Shown one piece after another: positions 24,551 to 33,286 of a stretch of DNA of 64,000 bases (the stretch's first letter is position 1; each line of letters opens with the position of its first letter). Location of the stretch: NCBI RefSeq assembly GCF_048001765.1, contig NZ_CP181447.1, positions 992,001 to 1,056,000 on the forward strand. Direction: 5' to 3'. Origin of the DNA: Bombiscardovia asteroides_K (lineage in GTDB: Bacteria; Actinomycetota; Actinomycetes; Actinomycetales; Bifidobacteriaceae). The notes under the pieces are model-generated. The model saw only the letters and a program-made list of their open reading frames with translations. It had not been told where the DNA came from and did not search any database. Position numbers and translations under genes: made by a program.

Positions 24551-25180
24551 TTACTGATCGGGTCTTAGGCCTAGAGTTTCGATGGCCTCCGCTACAGCAG
24601 CCGTGCGATCGCTTACCTCCAGCTTGGCGAAGATCCGGCTGAAATATGTTTTCACTGTTGCCTCGCTGATGTATAAGTGCTCTGCAATTTGCCGATTGGT
24701 CATGCCTTTGGCGGCCTCGCGCAGCACACGCGTCTCTTGTTCGGATAGTGCTGGTCTGGTCGCTGGACGCAGTGCCTTGCTGACTGCTTTCGCTGCGGTC
24801 GGATTCAGTACCGTGGACCCTGCAACAGTGTCACGGATGGCTTGGGCCAAAACATGAGGTTCGACGTCTTTCAGCAGATATCCGTTGGCTCCGGCTTCTA
24901 TGGCCGGCAGAATATCGTCGTCGGAATCGTAAGTGGTCAGGATTAATACCTTGGTTTTGGGATAAGAAGCCAGCACCTTCCGAGTGACTTCAGGCCCGTT
25001 CATGTCAGGCATCCGCAGATCGAGTAGCAACAAATCTGGCTGTGTTTTCGCTACAGCCGCTATAGCCTGGGCGCCATTGCATGCTTCGGCAACCACTTCA
25101 AGATCCGCATGGCGCTTCAGCATGCTGCGTATACCCTCCCGAACCATGGGGTGGTCGTCGGCCATGACAAGTCGGATCAT
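24551..25180 (-). CDS. NarL/LuxR-family response regulator (second system)
   Basis: A 209-residue regulator. The receiver has Asp8/Asp9 (MADDHPMVREG), phosphoacceptor Asp54 in LLLDLRMPDM, TTYDSDDDI and LLKDVEP. The output domain is a LuxR HTH (LSEQETRVLREAAKGMTNRQ, then IAEHLYISEATVKTYFSRIF). Its ATG overlaps the kinase stop by four bases. Kinase, regulator and an upstream MFS exporter are in the same orientation, which suggests signal-induced efflux. Confidence 0.92.
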   Translation of the reverse strand: MIRLVMADDHPMVREGIRSMLKRHADLEVVAEACNGAQAIAAVAKTQPDLLLLDLRMPDMNGPEVTRKVLASYPKTKVLILTTYDSDDDILPAIEAGANGYLLKDVEPHVLAQAIRDTVAGSTVLNPTAAKAVSKALRPATRPALSEQETRVLREAAKGMTNRQIAEHLYISEATVKTYFSRIFAKLEVSDRTAAVAEAIETLGLRPDQ

Positions 25181-26559
25181 TCTTTCTCCTTATCTGGTCG
25201 AACAGCATTACTTGGTCTTTCGACAGGGATATTTACAGTTAAAGAGGTGCCTTGCCCGGGAACTGAGGTTACCGTACAGCGCCCACCCGCATCTTGAGCT
25301 CGTTTGGCCATATCTCGCAGACCATAGCCATGTCCGGCCTTTTCCATCTCCTGGAAATCCAGGTTTTGAATATCAAAGCCACAACCATCATCCTTGATCT
25401 GAAGCTGCAATAGTTCCTGCCCTTTCAAAAGCAAGCTCACTTGTACATGCTTGGCATTGGCATGCTTGGAAATATTAGTCAGGGACTCTTGGACTATACG
25501 TAGCAGATTGACTTCGGTCTGCTTAGGCAAGGGCGGCAAGGTTCGTTGAATCAGGCACTGTGATTGACAACCTGTCTTTGCTGCAGTGGCATGCACCGTC
25601 CGCTCCAGGGCCGTCCTCAGGTCTCTACCATCCAGATCAGCCGGTGCCGAATCCGCGATCATCCTTCTGGTATCATCCAAAGAACTTTTCGACGTGCTGG
25701 AGATCATTTCCAGATGCTTTCGCGCTGTAGGCAGGTCGTCATCCAGTTCTTCATGAGCGACCCTGGCCAAGGCCAGAATGGAAGTCAAAGACTGGGCGAT
25801 TGTGTCATGCATTTCATTGGCCACACGTTCCCGCTCAATGGATGCTCCTTCAGCTCTGCTGAGTCTGCGAATCGTCTCTTGTTGAGACTCCATTTTGTCC
25901 AGCAGCATTTGATTATGCCCGTTGGTCAAAGCCAGGACATTGAAGGACTTTCCAATCATTGCCGAGAATACCACCACGAGAATCATGAGCATAAGATTGC
26001 CGGTTAGGTCGGTACTTAAGAATCTCTTTCCAGCCAAGACCATGCCCAGATAGGCTATATTCAGGACTCCTACCAATCCCAGAGCAGGAAGGTAGGCAAA
26101 AGCAATGAAGAGTTGTGGCACGATAAAAAGCTGAGCCAGAATAACAGTACCATCCAACCAAGCACCCATGGGCAGGCAGACCAGTGACAGCAGGGCAAAA
26201 ATCCAACCATATGCTCCTGTTTTGCTTACTGGCTGATCTGCCGTTTGCCGGTCAGACCCTTGAGGTTTGTCAAATACCCTAGGCAGAACCAAGATCATGA
26301 AAAACAAGCAGGGCAATAGGATGAGAAGGCTTGAAACAAGCTTGTGCGTCATGGTTGCAGTCGAGAAGAAGCAATCGGCTCCTGTTACGCAGCCTGCTTC
26401 CACAATGAAATACCAGTTCCAGGTGTTATGAAGACGTCGGCGCTGGGCATCCGTTCTTGTAGTCGCGTCAAGTTGACCGTCACTGCAATCACCATCCAGA
26501 TTCATCGAGAGCCGGTCTTGCCCTTGGCCTTCTCGATTGATTTCCTCAGTGATCTTCAC
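25177..26559 (-). CDS. HisKA_3-type sensor histidine kinase (second system)
   Basis: A 460-residue kinase with a GTG start at 26559 behind GGGAG. Five to six N-terminal helices span about residues 45-205, followed by a coiled-coil linker (LLDKMESQQETIRRLSRAEG). The H-box is NEMHDTIAQSLTSILAL; the ATPase domain has LTNISKHANAKHVQVSL, IKDDGCGFD and GYGLRDMAKRAQDAGG, all conserved. This LiaS/DesK-like architecture senses membrane state or envelope-active drugs without a large sensor domain. Paired with the overlapping response regulator gene, 98 bp from an MFS exporter gene. Confidence 0.92.
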   Translation of the reverse strand: MKITEEINREGQGQDRLSMNLDGDCSDGQLDATTRTDAQRRRLHNTWNWYFIVEAGCVTGADCFFSTATMTHKLVSSLLILLPCLFFMILVLPRVFDKPQGSDRQTADQPVSKTGAYGWIFALLSLVCLPMGAWLDGTVILAQLFIVPQLFIAFAYLPALGLVGVLNIAYLGMVLAGKRFLSTDLTGNLMLMILVVVFSAMIGKSFNVLALTNGHNQMLLDKMESQQETIRRLSRAEGASIERERVANEMHDTIAQSLTSILALARVAHEELDDDLPTARKHLEMISSTSKSSLDDTRRMIADSAPADLDGRDLRTALERTVHATAAKTGCQSQCLIQRTLPPLPKQTEVNLLRIVQESLTNISKHANAKHVQVSLLLKGQELLQLQIKDDGCGFDIQNLDFQEMEKAGHGYGLRDMAKRAQDAGGRCTVTSVPGQGTSLTVNIPVERPSNAVRPDKEKE

Positions 26560-26656
26560 TCAGGTCTCCCATGTCTTGCACACTTATTCACCCTACTGCC
26601 AAAGATCGAAAGAGATTGTTGGGTTTTTCTGTTCCTAAGTCTCGAAACCTGGATCT

Positions 26657-28303
26657 TCATTGGCTATCGATCGGCTTCTCAGTGAAAATCTGCTTACTTT
26701 TTCGGGGATACAAGAGAGCCAAGGGAATGAAAAGTAAAGACATACAGGCCATAGCTAGGAAGACCTTACTGCTGCCGCTGGCATAGGAGGCCCTGATCAG
26801 AGGCATGATCATATTCCGCACGGATTGGGGCATGCCTGTCAATTGTGATCGAGCACCTGCTGAAGTTCCAGATCCAATAGTATCTGCGATGGCTTGCGCT
26901 CGGGATGTACTTACTCCATACTTACCCAAGGCCTTATGAATATCCAAGGCAAAATAATGGGTGCACAATGGTCCCAGCATTGCCATGCCCAAGGCGCCGC
27001 CGAAGTTTTTGAAGGTCTGATTGATGGCAGTGACTTCGCCATAGGAAGCGTCGATGGCCCGATTGACCGCATCAGTGGATGATGGTGAGAACATGAATCC
27101 GATCCCTGCGCCTGCAACCACCATGGAAAGCGACAGCCAGACAGTATTTGAGGGCAGTCCTTTATCGAGTGAACCGGCTGTAAGTGACATGAGGGAGAAA
27201 CCCGTTGCGGCTATCAAGCCGGCAATCAGCAATACCGGTTTCATGCCATGTCTGTTGAAGAGTTGGGCGCCCAGCAAGGCGGAAACCAGGAAACCTAAGA
27301 AAAAGTAGAGGATGAATAGGCTGGTCATCAATGTTGACCGGTTGAGTGCAAGGAGCCCATAGACGCTGAGGAAGTACATGATGGGTTGGAAGATCACGGC
27401 GGCTACCAACATGGCGAGCTGGGAAATGTCGAATGGTGGGTTGCGGAAGATTCTAAGTTTAATGATTGGATTGTCAACGTGCGAATCCCAGAAGCCGAAC
27501 ACCAGGAATAGCACAAGGCTGGCACCAAAACTGGCAATAATGCGCCAATCCGACCAGCCAACGGTGCTGCCCTGTTGAATTGGCACAATCAAAGCTATCA
27601 TGGCGAGTCCTACGGCTAGGCCGCCAGCCCAGTCAATATGCTGACTGCCGTGTTCGGTTGTGGGCGAGTCCTTCGGAATCATCGAGACGATCATGACGAT
27701 GGCCACCAGAGCCAGAGGCAGGTTGATAAAGAAGATGTCGCGCCAGGAGTATTGAATCAGCCAAGATCCCAGAATGGGGCCCAAGCATGTCATGGCTCCT
27801 GTGATGGCGAAGAACAAAGCCATGTTCCCGGCCCTTTTGTTTTCGGCCGAGTAGGAGAACAGAATACCGATGGCGGCCGGGAACATCATGGCTGAACCGA
27901 TTCCTTGCAGTGCTCGGGAGAAAATCATTAGCATCAGTGACAGTGAATTTGCAGGAACAAGTCCGCAACATAAACTGCCCATTCCAAAAAGGAATGTACC
28001 TGAAAGCATGATGCGTTTGTAACCTGCTAGATCCGACAGATGCCCGCAGATGGGGAAAGTGGCGGCTGCAGCCAGCATGTAGGCGTTGACAATCCACTGT
28101 ATGCCGCTTGCGGTCAGACCCAGACCTGATTGGACTGCCTGACTCGACAAGGAGACGATTGTCGAATCTATGTTGGTCATAGAGACAGCCACAATAAGTC
28201 CAATCATGATCAAGCTGAGTTTTTTTTTGTGAGTGATCGGAGGTTGTGAAGCCCCGATCACTGGCAAGGGGTCTTCTTGTCTCTTGACTTCGCGAGTTTG
28301 CAT
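26657..28303 (-). CDS. MFS multidrug exporter, DHA2 family (14 TM)
   Basis: A 548-residue protein with 14 predicted helices. DHA2 motifs are visible: MTNIDSTIVSLS in TM1 with the membrane Asp, WIVNAYMLAAAATFPICGHL with motif A GHLSDLAGYKR, and motif C GAMTCLGPILGSWLIQYSWR in TM5, followed by DIFFINLPLAL. Homologues (QacA, EmrB, LfrA) export drugs by proton antiport. The tail is short and basic. Upstream of and co-directional with the two-component pair at 24551-26559, which may control it. No substrate can be deduced. Confidence 0.9.
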   Translation of the reverse strand: MQTREVKRQEDPLPVIGASQPPITHKKKLSLIMIGLIVAVSMTNIDSTIVSLSSQAVQSGLGLTASGIQWIVNAYMLAAAATFPICGHLSDLAGYKRIMLSGTFLFGMGSLCCGLVPANSLSLMLMIFSRALQGIGSAMMFPAAIGILFSYSAENKRAGNMALFFAITGAMTCLGPILGSWLIQYSWRDIFFINLPLALVAIVMIVSMIPKDSPTTEHGSQHIDWAGGLAVGLAMIALIVPIQQGSTVGWSDWRIIASFGASLVLFLVFGFWDSHVDNPIIKLRIFRNPPFDISQLAMLVAAVIFQPIMYFLSVYGLLALNRSTLMTSLFILYFFLGFLVSALLGAQLFNRHGMKPVLLIAGLIAATGFSLMSLTAGSLDKGLPSNTVWLSLSMVVAGAGIGFMFSPSSTDAVNRAIDASYGEVTAINQTFKNFGGALGMAMLGPLCTHYFALDIHKALGKYGVSTSRAQAIADTIGSGTSAGARSQLTGMPQSVRNMIMPLIRASYASGSSKVFLAMACMSLLFIPLALLYPRKSKQIFTEKPIDSQ

Positions 28304-28800
28304 ACTGTCTCTCTTTCGTGTTTGCGCAACTGGTATCGCCGGAATCGGCTTTGGAGGCGCTACACCATGAGAGTAAAAAGATATTCTCGCTTCTTATGTC
28401 ATCCCAGTCGCTATATCTATGTCCCCCATTCGGATGACATGTTGACTGCTGTGTCAGAGCTGGGACTGGAAGATCAGCAATGCACCTAGTCGCAGAAATC
28501 AGACTGTGTGAGTTATAGGGCTGTCTGGTGCTGAAAAGTACTGTCTTGCAGTTTATCGAGTGATTCTATAAACCAATTGATGAGCAAATCGATAGTTATG
28601 GGAGGCAGATTACCCAGATGACTCTTGGGCAATTGCCCTCTCAACTGGCCCATATTGAACGGGATCCGCCTGACGCTGCGAATGAATAACCTCAACGACA
28701 GACAATGCAATGTGAGGATATTCTCCACGCGGTCAACCTGGTTGACTTGTTGTTATTGCTGCCCACCGTTTAGCCACCTTTTGGGCTCTGTAAAACTTGT
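28304..28800. other. Intergenic region with fragments of uncertain coding sequence
   Basis: Besides the MFS promoter it has two plus-strand stretches that look like worn coding sequence (YIYVPHSDDMLTAVSELGLE near 28412-28475; MTLGQLPSQLAHIERD from 28618). Neither could be assigned to a family nor given a good start, so no gene is called. Confidence 0.3.
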
Positions 28801-29205
28801 TTATTTTGAGACGTCACAGACCGAGAAGGCGAAACTCATAAGAGTTCCTACTGACTTACTCTTATCTGATTTTAGTGTTTCAATGCTTTTGAGATGCTCA
28901 TTGTCTTGTACCTGGTTCAGTGCGTACTGTTCGCCATCCGAGGTGGTAAAGCGGAGGATGGGGTCTCCCTGCTTGTTGAGCTTGCATGACACGGTGCCCT
29001 TATCAACTTTAAGAGGCCAGGTGTGCCCCAGATCTTCTTTCGAAATTGTTTGCGGGTTACTGGTAGCTGCAACCTTATTGCTTCCGTCAGTGGAATATTC
29101 TTCAGGGTGCCTCATGCCATCAGTGCAGCCGACAACCCCTACTGTCAGCATAAGTGTGGCGCATATCATGGAAAGGGTCCTGAGGCTCTGCTTGGTTCGC
29201 TTCAT
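28801..29205 (-). CDS. Putative lipoprotein with DUF2511-like domain
   Basis: A 134-residue protein from ATG 29205; an earlier ATG at 29241 lies inside a 16-bp tandem repeat. A signal peptide ends in the lipobox VVGC (LMLTVGVVGCTDG). The mature part contains ISKEDLGHTWPLKVDKGTVS, ILRFTTSDGEQYALNQ and a closing MSFAFSVC, matching DUF2511/YebY-like domains, which are small secreted proteins of unknown role. It is encoded just downstream of the ABC/ECF operon in the same direction and may be its last gene; the gap to the ATPase gene is 51 bp. Confidence 0.7.
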   Translation of the reverse strand: MKRTKQSLRTLSMICATLMLTVGVVGCTDGMRHPEEYSTDGSNKVAATSNPQTISKEDLGHTWPLKVDKGTVSCKLNKQGDPILRFTTSDGEQYALNQVQDNEHLKSIETLKSDKSKSVGTLMSFAFSVCDVSK

Positions 29206-29214
29206 AATTATCGA

Positions 29215-29246
29215 CGTTCTTTCATACTTGCGTTCTTTCATACTTG
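29215..29246. repeat. 16-bp perfect tandem repeat (two units)
   Basis: CGTTCTTTCATACTTG occurs twice in tandem. On the minus strand each unit contains AAGTATGAAAGAACG, so the repeat duplicates a potential start codon ahead of the lipoprotein gene and makes the translation start uncertain. Confidence 0.85.
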
Positions 29247-29256
29247 GAGACGGTTT

Positions 29257-30117
29257 CTAGCGCTCGCTGGCCAAAGCCATATATCCGTCCTCAAGGTTGG
29301 GCGCAGTTTCTACAGAGCCTGCCGGCGGTGTATCGGTAACTATGCGGTATCTTGTCCCCTGTGGGGTGGGTTCCGCGTTGATGATTGTGGCATTATTCGG
29401 TGGGGCCGCGATGGGAGGTGTGACCCAGGTGTGACCGGCAGCTTCATGGATCAGCCCCTCTGTTGGCCCGTCATACTGTTTGCGTCCGAAGCGTAATACG
29501 CACACCCAGGGGCAAGTTTGTGCAACGTCATCGAGTATGTGGGTAGAGAGGATAACGGTTCGATCCTGTCCCAGCTGGGCAAGGAGCGCGCGGAACCGCA
29601 TGCGCTCTTCGGGATCCAATCCCGCTGTTGGCTCGTCGACTACCAGTAGCTGGGGGTCGTCCATAAGGGCCTGTGCGATGCCAACCCTGCGCCTCATACC
29701 CCCGGACAACCCTCCGATAGGTTGGTTCATCACGTCTTCCAATCCCACCTGTTCCAGGAGGGTATGTGCCTGCTCCTGCCGTGCACGTTTATTCTCGATC
29801 ATTTTCAAGATGCCGATATAGTCAAGGAATTCAAGTGGCGACAAGTTCTCGTAGGGGGTGATGTGCTGTGGGAGATAACCCAGGTGCCGTTTTAGGTTTC
29901 GCCTGTTGGCCAGCGAAGACAGGTCTTGTCCATCAATAAAAACTTTACCTGTAGTCGGTTTGATTATTCCAGTGAGAATGCGCATGAGGGTTGTTTTGCC
30001 TGCACCATTTGGTCCTATGAGTCCTATCATGCCCTGTGGAAGATCAACGGTCAGATCGTATAAAGCGGCCGGTCTCCCCCGAAAATCCTTGGTCAGATGG
30101 TCAATCGAGATAAACAT
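29257..30117 (-). CDS. ABC transporter ATP-binding protein in the ECF sigma operon
   Basis: A 286-residue ATPase from ATG 30117 behind AAAGGA. Walker A LIGPNGAGKTTLM, Q-loop LPQHITPYENLSPLEFLDYI, signature GLSGGMRRRVGIAQAL, Walker B LLVVDEPTAGLD and STHILDD are complete. The last 60 residues form a small extra domain (PPIAAPPNNATIINAEPTPQ). The Q-loop and YEN-LS block are typical of ATPases linked to YtrE/ABC-2 exporters. Two permease-like genes follow upstream in the operon (30149-31527), headed by an ECF sigma factor gene. Confidence 0.9.
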   Translation of the reverse strand: MFISIDHLTKDFRGRPAALYDLTVDLPQGMIGLIGPNGAGKTTLMRILTGIIKPTTGKVFIDGQDLSSLANRRNLKRHLGYLPQHITPYENLSPLEFLDYIGILKMIENKRARQEQAHTLLEQVGLEDVMNQPIGGLSGGMRRRVGIAQALMDDPQLLVVDEPTAGLDPEERMRFRALLAQLGQDRTVILSTHILDDVAQTCPWVCVLRFGRKQYDGPTEGLIHEAAGHTWVTPPIAAPPNNATIINAEPTPQGTRYRIVTDTPPAGSVETAPNLEDGYMALASER

Positions 30118-30148
30118 GTGGGTAATTCCTTTCAAAGTCGGTAGATAG

Positions 30149-30907
30149 TCAGACCTGAACTTTTATGTGGTTGGAGGCCATATTTGCACCAGTGAAAAGG
30201 AGGAAGATAATACACACCTGCCAGAGCAGGGATATGACTCCTGATTGGACGGTAAAGGGGCCGTTCGCCGGTATGTACATAGGATTGGTATGGAACCATC
30301 CCTGGGCAATGGGATCGCCAATGACTGCCAGAGGGCCGCCATTGAGCGTTGGGAGTGGTAAGAGGGGGGTATAGAAAGCCAGCCAGGCCCATATCAGGAC
30401 TGCAAGAATTCGGGCTACGATTGTGGGCAACAGGGCTCCAAGCAGGGCGGATATTCCCATAGCAATCAGTATTGATGGTGAGAGTATGACAAGTGCTACT
30501 GCCAGGGCCACCAGTATTTCCTTACCGTTGCCGTGGAAGGCTTGGTGGACCGCGATCAATAGAAGGAAAAGCATGGAAGATGATATGCAGATAACCCAGG
30601 CTCCCAAGACATGAGCTGAGCGGATGACGGCCATCGGAAAGGGGGAGGTGAATTCAAGTTCGTCCATACCTGTTCGCCTGCCGGCAGTCATAAGGTCGCT
30701 AAAAGATGCTGCGTATGCCAACGGGGTGAACATAGCAAGAACCTGTCCGGTAAAGACAAGACCATCTGTGTTGCTGAATCCAGGTGACATAGGAGAGGCA
30801 TAGGCCAAAAAGAGGGCGAAGAGCGCCAGCGGCATGCTGGCTATCCATAAGGCTTTACGCCGATAAAACATCAGTAGCGTGATGCGTACAAGACTCAGTA
30901 TTCTCAT
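30149..30907 (-). CDS. ABC-2 type membrane protein
   Basis: A 252-residue protein with six predicted helices (IASMPLALFALFLAY, ILVALAVALVILSPSILIAM, ARILAVLIWAWLAFY and others). TAGRRTGMDELEFTSPFPMA is the cytoplasmic loop that ABC-2 permeases place between helices 2 and 3. Its start overlaps the stop of the upstream gene by ATGA. Together with the next gene and the ATPase it should form an exporter; no family beyond ABC-2 membrane is assigned. Confidence 0.72.
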   Translation of the reverse strand: MRILSLVRITLLMFYRRKALWIASMPLALFALFLAYASPMSPGFSNTDGLVFTGQVLAMFTPLAYAASFSDLMTAGRRTGMDELEFTSPFPMAVIRSAHVLGAWVICISSSMLFLLLIAVHQAFHGNGKEILVALAVALVILSPSILIAMGISALLGALLPTIVARILAVLIWAWLAFYTPLLPLPTLNGGPLAVIGDPIAQGWFHTNPMYIPANGPFTVQSGVISLLWQVCIIFLLFTGANMASNHIKVQV

Positions 30908-31527
30908 AAGGCTGCAACCTTTACGACATTGCGCTCCGCATCACTGCAGATTTTCCATCCGAAGGTGGCTCCTGCTGCTGCAATAATCATTGGGACGAGT
31001 CGTTGACGGACCGGATTGGTTATGTATGGATCCCATATAAAACATAAAAACAGCCAAATAGCTATGGAAGCCAGCGATGATGTTGGCATAGACATGGTAA
31101 GTACGGCTATAAGGAAAACCAGACAGTTGACCATGAATATACTGCCAACAGGGGTAATGATGCTCACCCATCCCTGGTCGCGTGGCCAAAGTCGCATCAT
31201 ATGCAAGCCGGTGAAAAGAATGCTCGCGGCAGTAAGATTTGCTCCGGTAATGATCAGCAACCTGGTCACTTGAACCTTCCGCCATCCAGTTGGAGTTGAC
31301 TCAGCAAGTTCAATGATTGGGTCACCATTGAGCACAAAAGCTGCGCATAGGCCAGCAGCAATTACTGGCACCTGAGTGAGAACCATCATAACTGGTCGTA
31401 TGCGGCCCGGTGACCAACTGCCTTCCAGTAAGAGGCCCGCAAGAAGAATACATGCGGTCAGTATGAACGGCAGCAATACAAGCCTATAAAGCCTCTTGAG
31501 CTGTATACCTACGAAAGCCAACCTCAT
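30904..31527 (-). CDS. Membrane protein of the ECF sigma/ABC operon
   Basis: A 207-residue protein with about six helices and little extramembrane sequence (FILTACILLAGLLLEGSW; VLTQVPVIAAGLCAAFVLNG; VNCLVFLIAVLTMSMPTSSL). It includes DPIIELAESTPTGWRKVQVT between helices, similar in position to the loop of the next permease. Probably the second permease subunit. Overlaps the next gene by four bases. Confidence 0.65.
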   Translation of the reverse strand: MRLAFVGIQLKRLYRLVLLPFILTACILLAGLLLEGSWSPGRIRPVMMVLTQVPVIAAGLCAAFVLNGDPIIELAESTPTGWRKVQVTRLLIITGANLTAASILFTGLHMMRLWPRDQGWVSIITPVGSIFMVNCLVFLIAVLTMSMPTSSLASIAIWLFLCFIWDPYITNPVRQRLVPMIIAAAGATFGWKICSDAERNVVKVAAL

Positions 31528-31629
31528 CCGCCTTCCTCATGTCTGGTTTTGGCCCTCGGCTGCCGCCAGACATTGCTCGCTGCTTGTCCTGTCTGCTTAG
31601 TTAGTAGCGAGAGAGGATGAAAAGGTTCA

Positions 31630-32475
31630 TTAATTTTTATCTCCGCCGGCGAGTTGAGTATGCCAGGCAAGAGGGGCTGTAAGGATAACAGCAGATAGGA
31701 GTCCCACTGTCAGTAGGATGGTCCCTGCCCAGGCTGCGGTTGTAGTGGGTGCCGAATTGACCCATGCCGGTAGGAAAAATGATGACCTAAAGTTCTGCAA
31801 AGTTCTCAATAGTGGTGCAAGTACCCCTAGGAGTAGGGCAATCCAAGAGCATTGCCATATGCATAAGAGGGCCACGATATTCGCCAGGAGTGTTATGGGA
31901 GCTATGGTTTGGGCAATAACCGGCAGGGGCCTTATTCCAGGGTTGATTGCAGTGACAATCAATAAGGCTACTGCCCCGACGAAGATATTGGAGATAAAGG
32001 CCAGAAATAGCCTAGAAGCTACTACAACTTGAGGTCCCAGGGGCATACTGAGCATTAATTCACAATCATCCTTAATGGAAAAGACCAGGATCATGGTCAG
32101 TGCCATGTTGAGCATGAGTATATTTGAAAAGATATGCAGACCGAGACTGCCATACCGTGCACCTTGCATAAGGTTGCTAATTAAAACCGCGCATGCTGCT
32201 ATCGCAATTTCCACCAGTAAGATATATCGCGGTATGAGGCGGAATTGTGCCAGAACAAGTGGGCCACAGGAACGCACTCGACGCATGAATGGTATCGGTT
32301 GATCCGTTGCCAGCGACGGCTTCTGGTGGATGGCCTTCATTACGCTAGTAAAAGCCGGAACTGCCGGTTGGGCATTCTGCTCTTTTTCCCTAAGCGCCTC
32401 TTGAACTTCACGCTGGTATTCTTCGATAACTGGGCCTGTGCTGCCTGGGCTTGTGCTCTTATATTTGTCTGTCAT
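31630..32475 (-). CDS. Membrane protein next to an ECF sigma factor: possible anti-sigma or permease
   Basis: A 281-residue protein starting at ATG 32475 behind GAAGGGG. The first 75 residues are cytoplasmic, charged and helical (VIEEYQREVQEALREKEQNA), followed by six helices with short loops. Encoded 14 bp after the sigma factor gene, the classic place of an anti-sigma factor, yet it has no zinc-binding HxxxCxxC motif. It could be a sigma-regulating membrane protein with an unusual cytoplasmic segment, or a third permease of the ABC system. LMLSMPLGPQVVVASRLFLA resembles ABC-2 permease loops. Both roles are inference. Confidence 0.6.
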   Translation of the reverse strand: MTDKYKSTSPGSTGPVIEEYQREVQEALREKEQNAQPAVPAFTSVMKAIHQKPSLATDQPIPFMRRVRSCGPLVLAQFRLIPRYILLVEIAIAACAVLISNLMQGARYGSLGLHIFSNILMLNMALTMILVFSIKDDCELMLSMPLGPQVVVASRLFLAFISNIFVGAVALLIVTAINPGIRPLPVIAQTIAPITLLANIVALLCIWQCSWIALLLGVLAPLLRTLQNFRSSFFLPAWVNSAPTTTAAWAGTILLTVGLLSAVILTAPLAWHTQLAGGDKN

Positions 32476-32489
32476 AATCACCCCTTCAA

Positions 32490-33086
32490 TTATCTCTGGC
32501 TCTGCAGTTTATGGGGTTTGACTGGAGCGAGGTCGGTCAACTGCGGGCGCAGGATCTGCCTTGCCCGGGCAATGCGAGATTTCACAGTCCCAATCGGAAC
32601 GTCGAGCAGGGAGGCAATTTCCGGGTAGGGTAACTCGTGGAGCCAAGCCAGGGTTACCGTATAGGCCATTTCTGCTGGGAGTGCATCAATCCTTTGCCGT
32701 ATTATTTCCATCGTCAGATCCTTATTGACCAGTTCTACAGGCTCCAACTGGTCATCGGTTATCGAGTCAAGTTCCACCTGATCCATTTGGTCAGGTGGTT
32801 TCGGTTTGCGACGTTTCATATAGATTTGCCGTCGGGCAATGCTGAGTATCCAGGTAAGCACCTTGCTGTCTGCGCGGAAGGTTTTTGAGGAACGCCAGCA
32901 GCCCAGCCATGTGTCAGCAAAAACTTCACCGGCATCCTCATCGTCGGATATTCGCAGGGAAATAAAGGCTTGGACGGTATGAGCATACTTATTGTAAAGC
33001 GCTTCAAAGGCCGATTCATTTCCGTCAGCCACCATCCTGATCAGCCTTATATCATCAGCATCTGGATCAATGCGAGATCGTTTCAC
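32490..33086 (-). CDS. ECF-type RNA polymerase sigma factor
   Basis: A 198-residue sigma-70 family protein of the group 4 (ECF) size. The start is GTG 33086 with AGGA nine bases upstream. Region 2 is clear (FEALYNKYAHTVQAFISLRI, EDAGEVFADTWLGCWRSSKTF, VLTWILSIARRQIYMKRRK), region 4 follows a 45-residue linker (LPAEMAYTVTLAWLHELPYP and EIASLLDVPIGTVKSRIARAR). It heads an operon of a membrane protein, two permease-like proteins and an ABC ATPase, so it probably controls its own export system in response to an envelope signal. Confidence 0.9.
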   Translation of the reverse strand: MKRSRIDPDADDIRLIRMVADGNESAFEALYNKYAHTVQAFISLRISDDEDAGEVFADTWLGCWRSSKTFRADSKVLTWILSIARRQIYMKRRKPKPPDQMDQVELDSITDDQLEPVELVNKDLTMEIIRQRIDALPAEMAYTVTLAWLHELPYPEIASLLDVPIGTVKSRIARARQILRPQLTDLAPVKPHKLQSQR

Positions 33087-33286
33087 TGATGATGTCCTTC
33101 TCTGTTTTGTCTAGATCCCAGATATCGTCTTGCTTACGGCTATGCAAGCGGTTATCGCGGTTATGCTCCAGTGCTATTACGAATATGCTGAGATGCTGCT
33201 TCTGGGGTCGCCCTACTGTGAATCTGGTCGCAGGGCAACCCATTACTGTTTTGTATGAAGCTGATTCTTTTCAGGTGTCCTAGCGC

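Noticed and set aside
28367..28489. Forty-codon plus-strand frame ending YIYVPHSDDMLTAVSELGLE
   Set aside because: Looks coding in part but no family, no ribosome site and no partner; could be a remnant.
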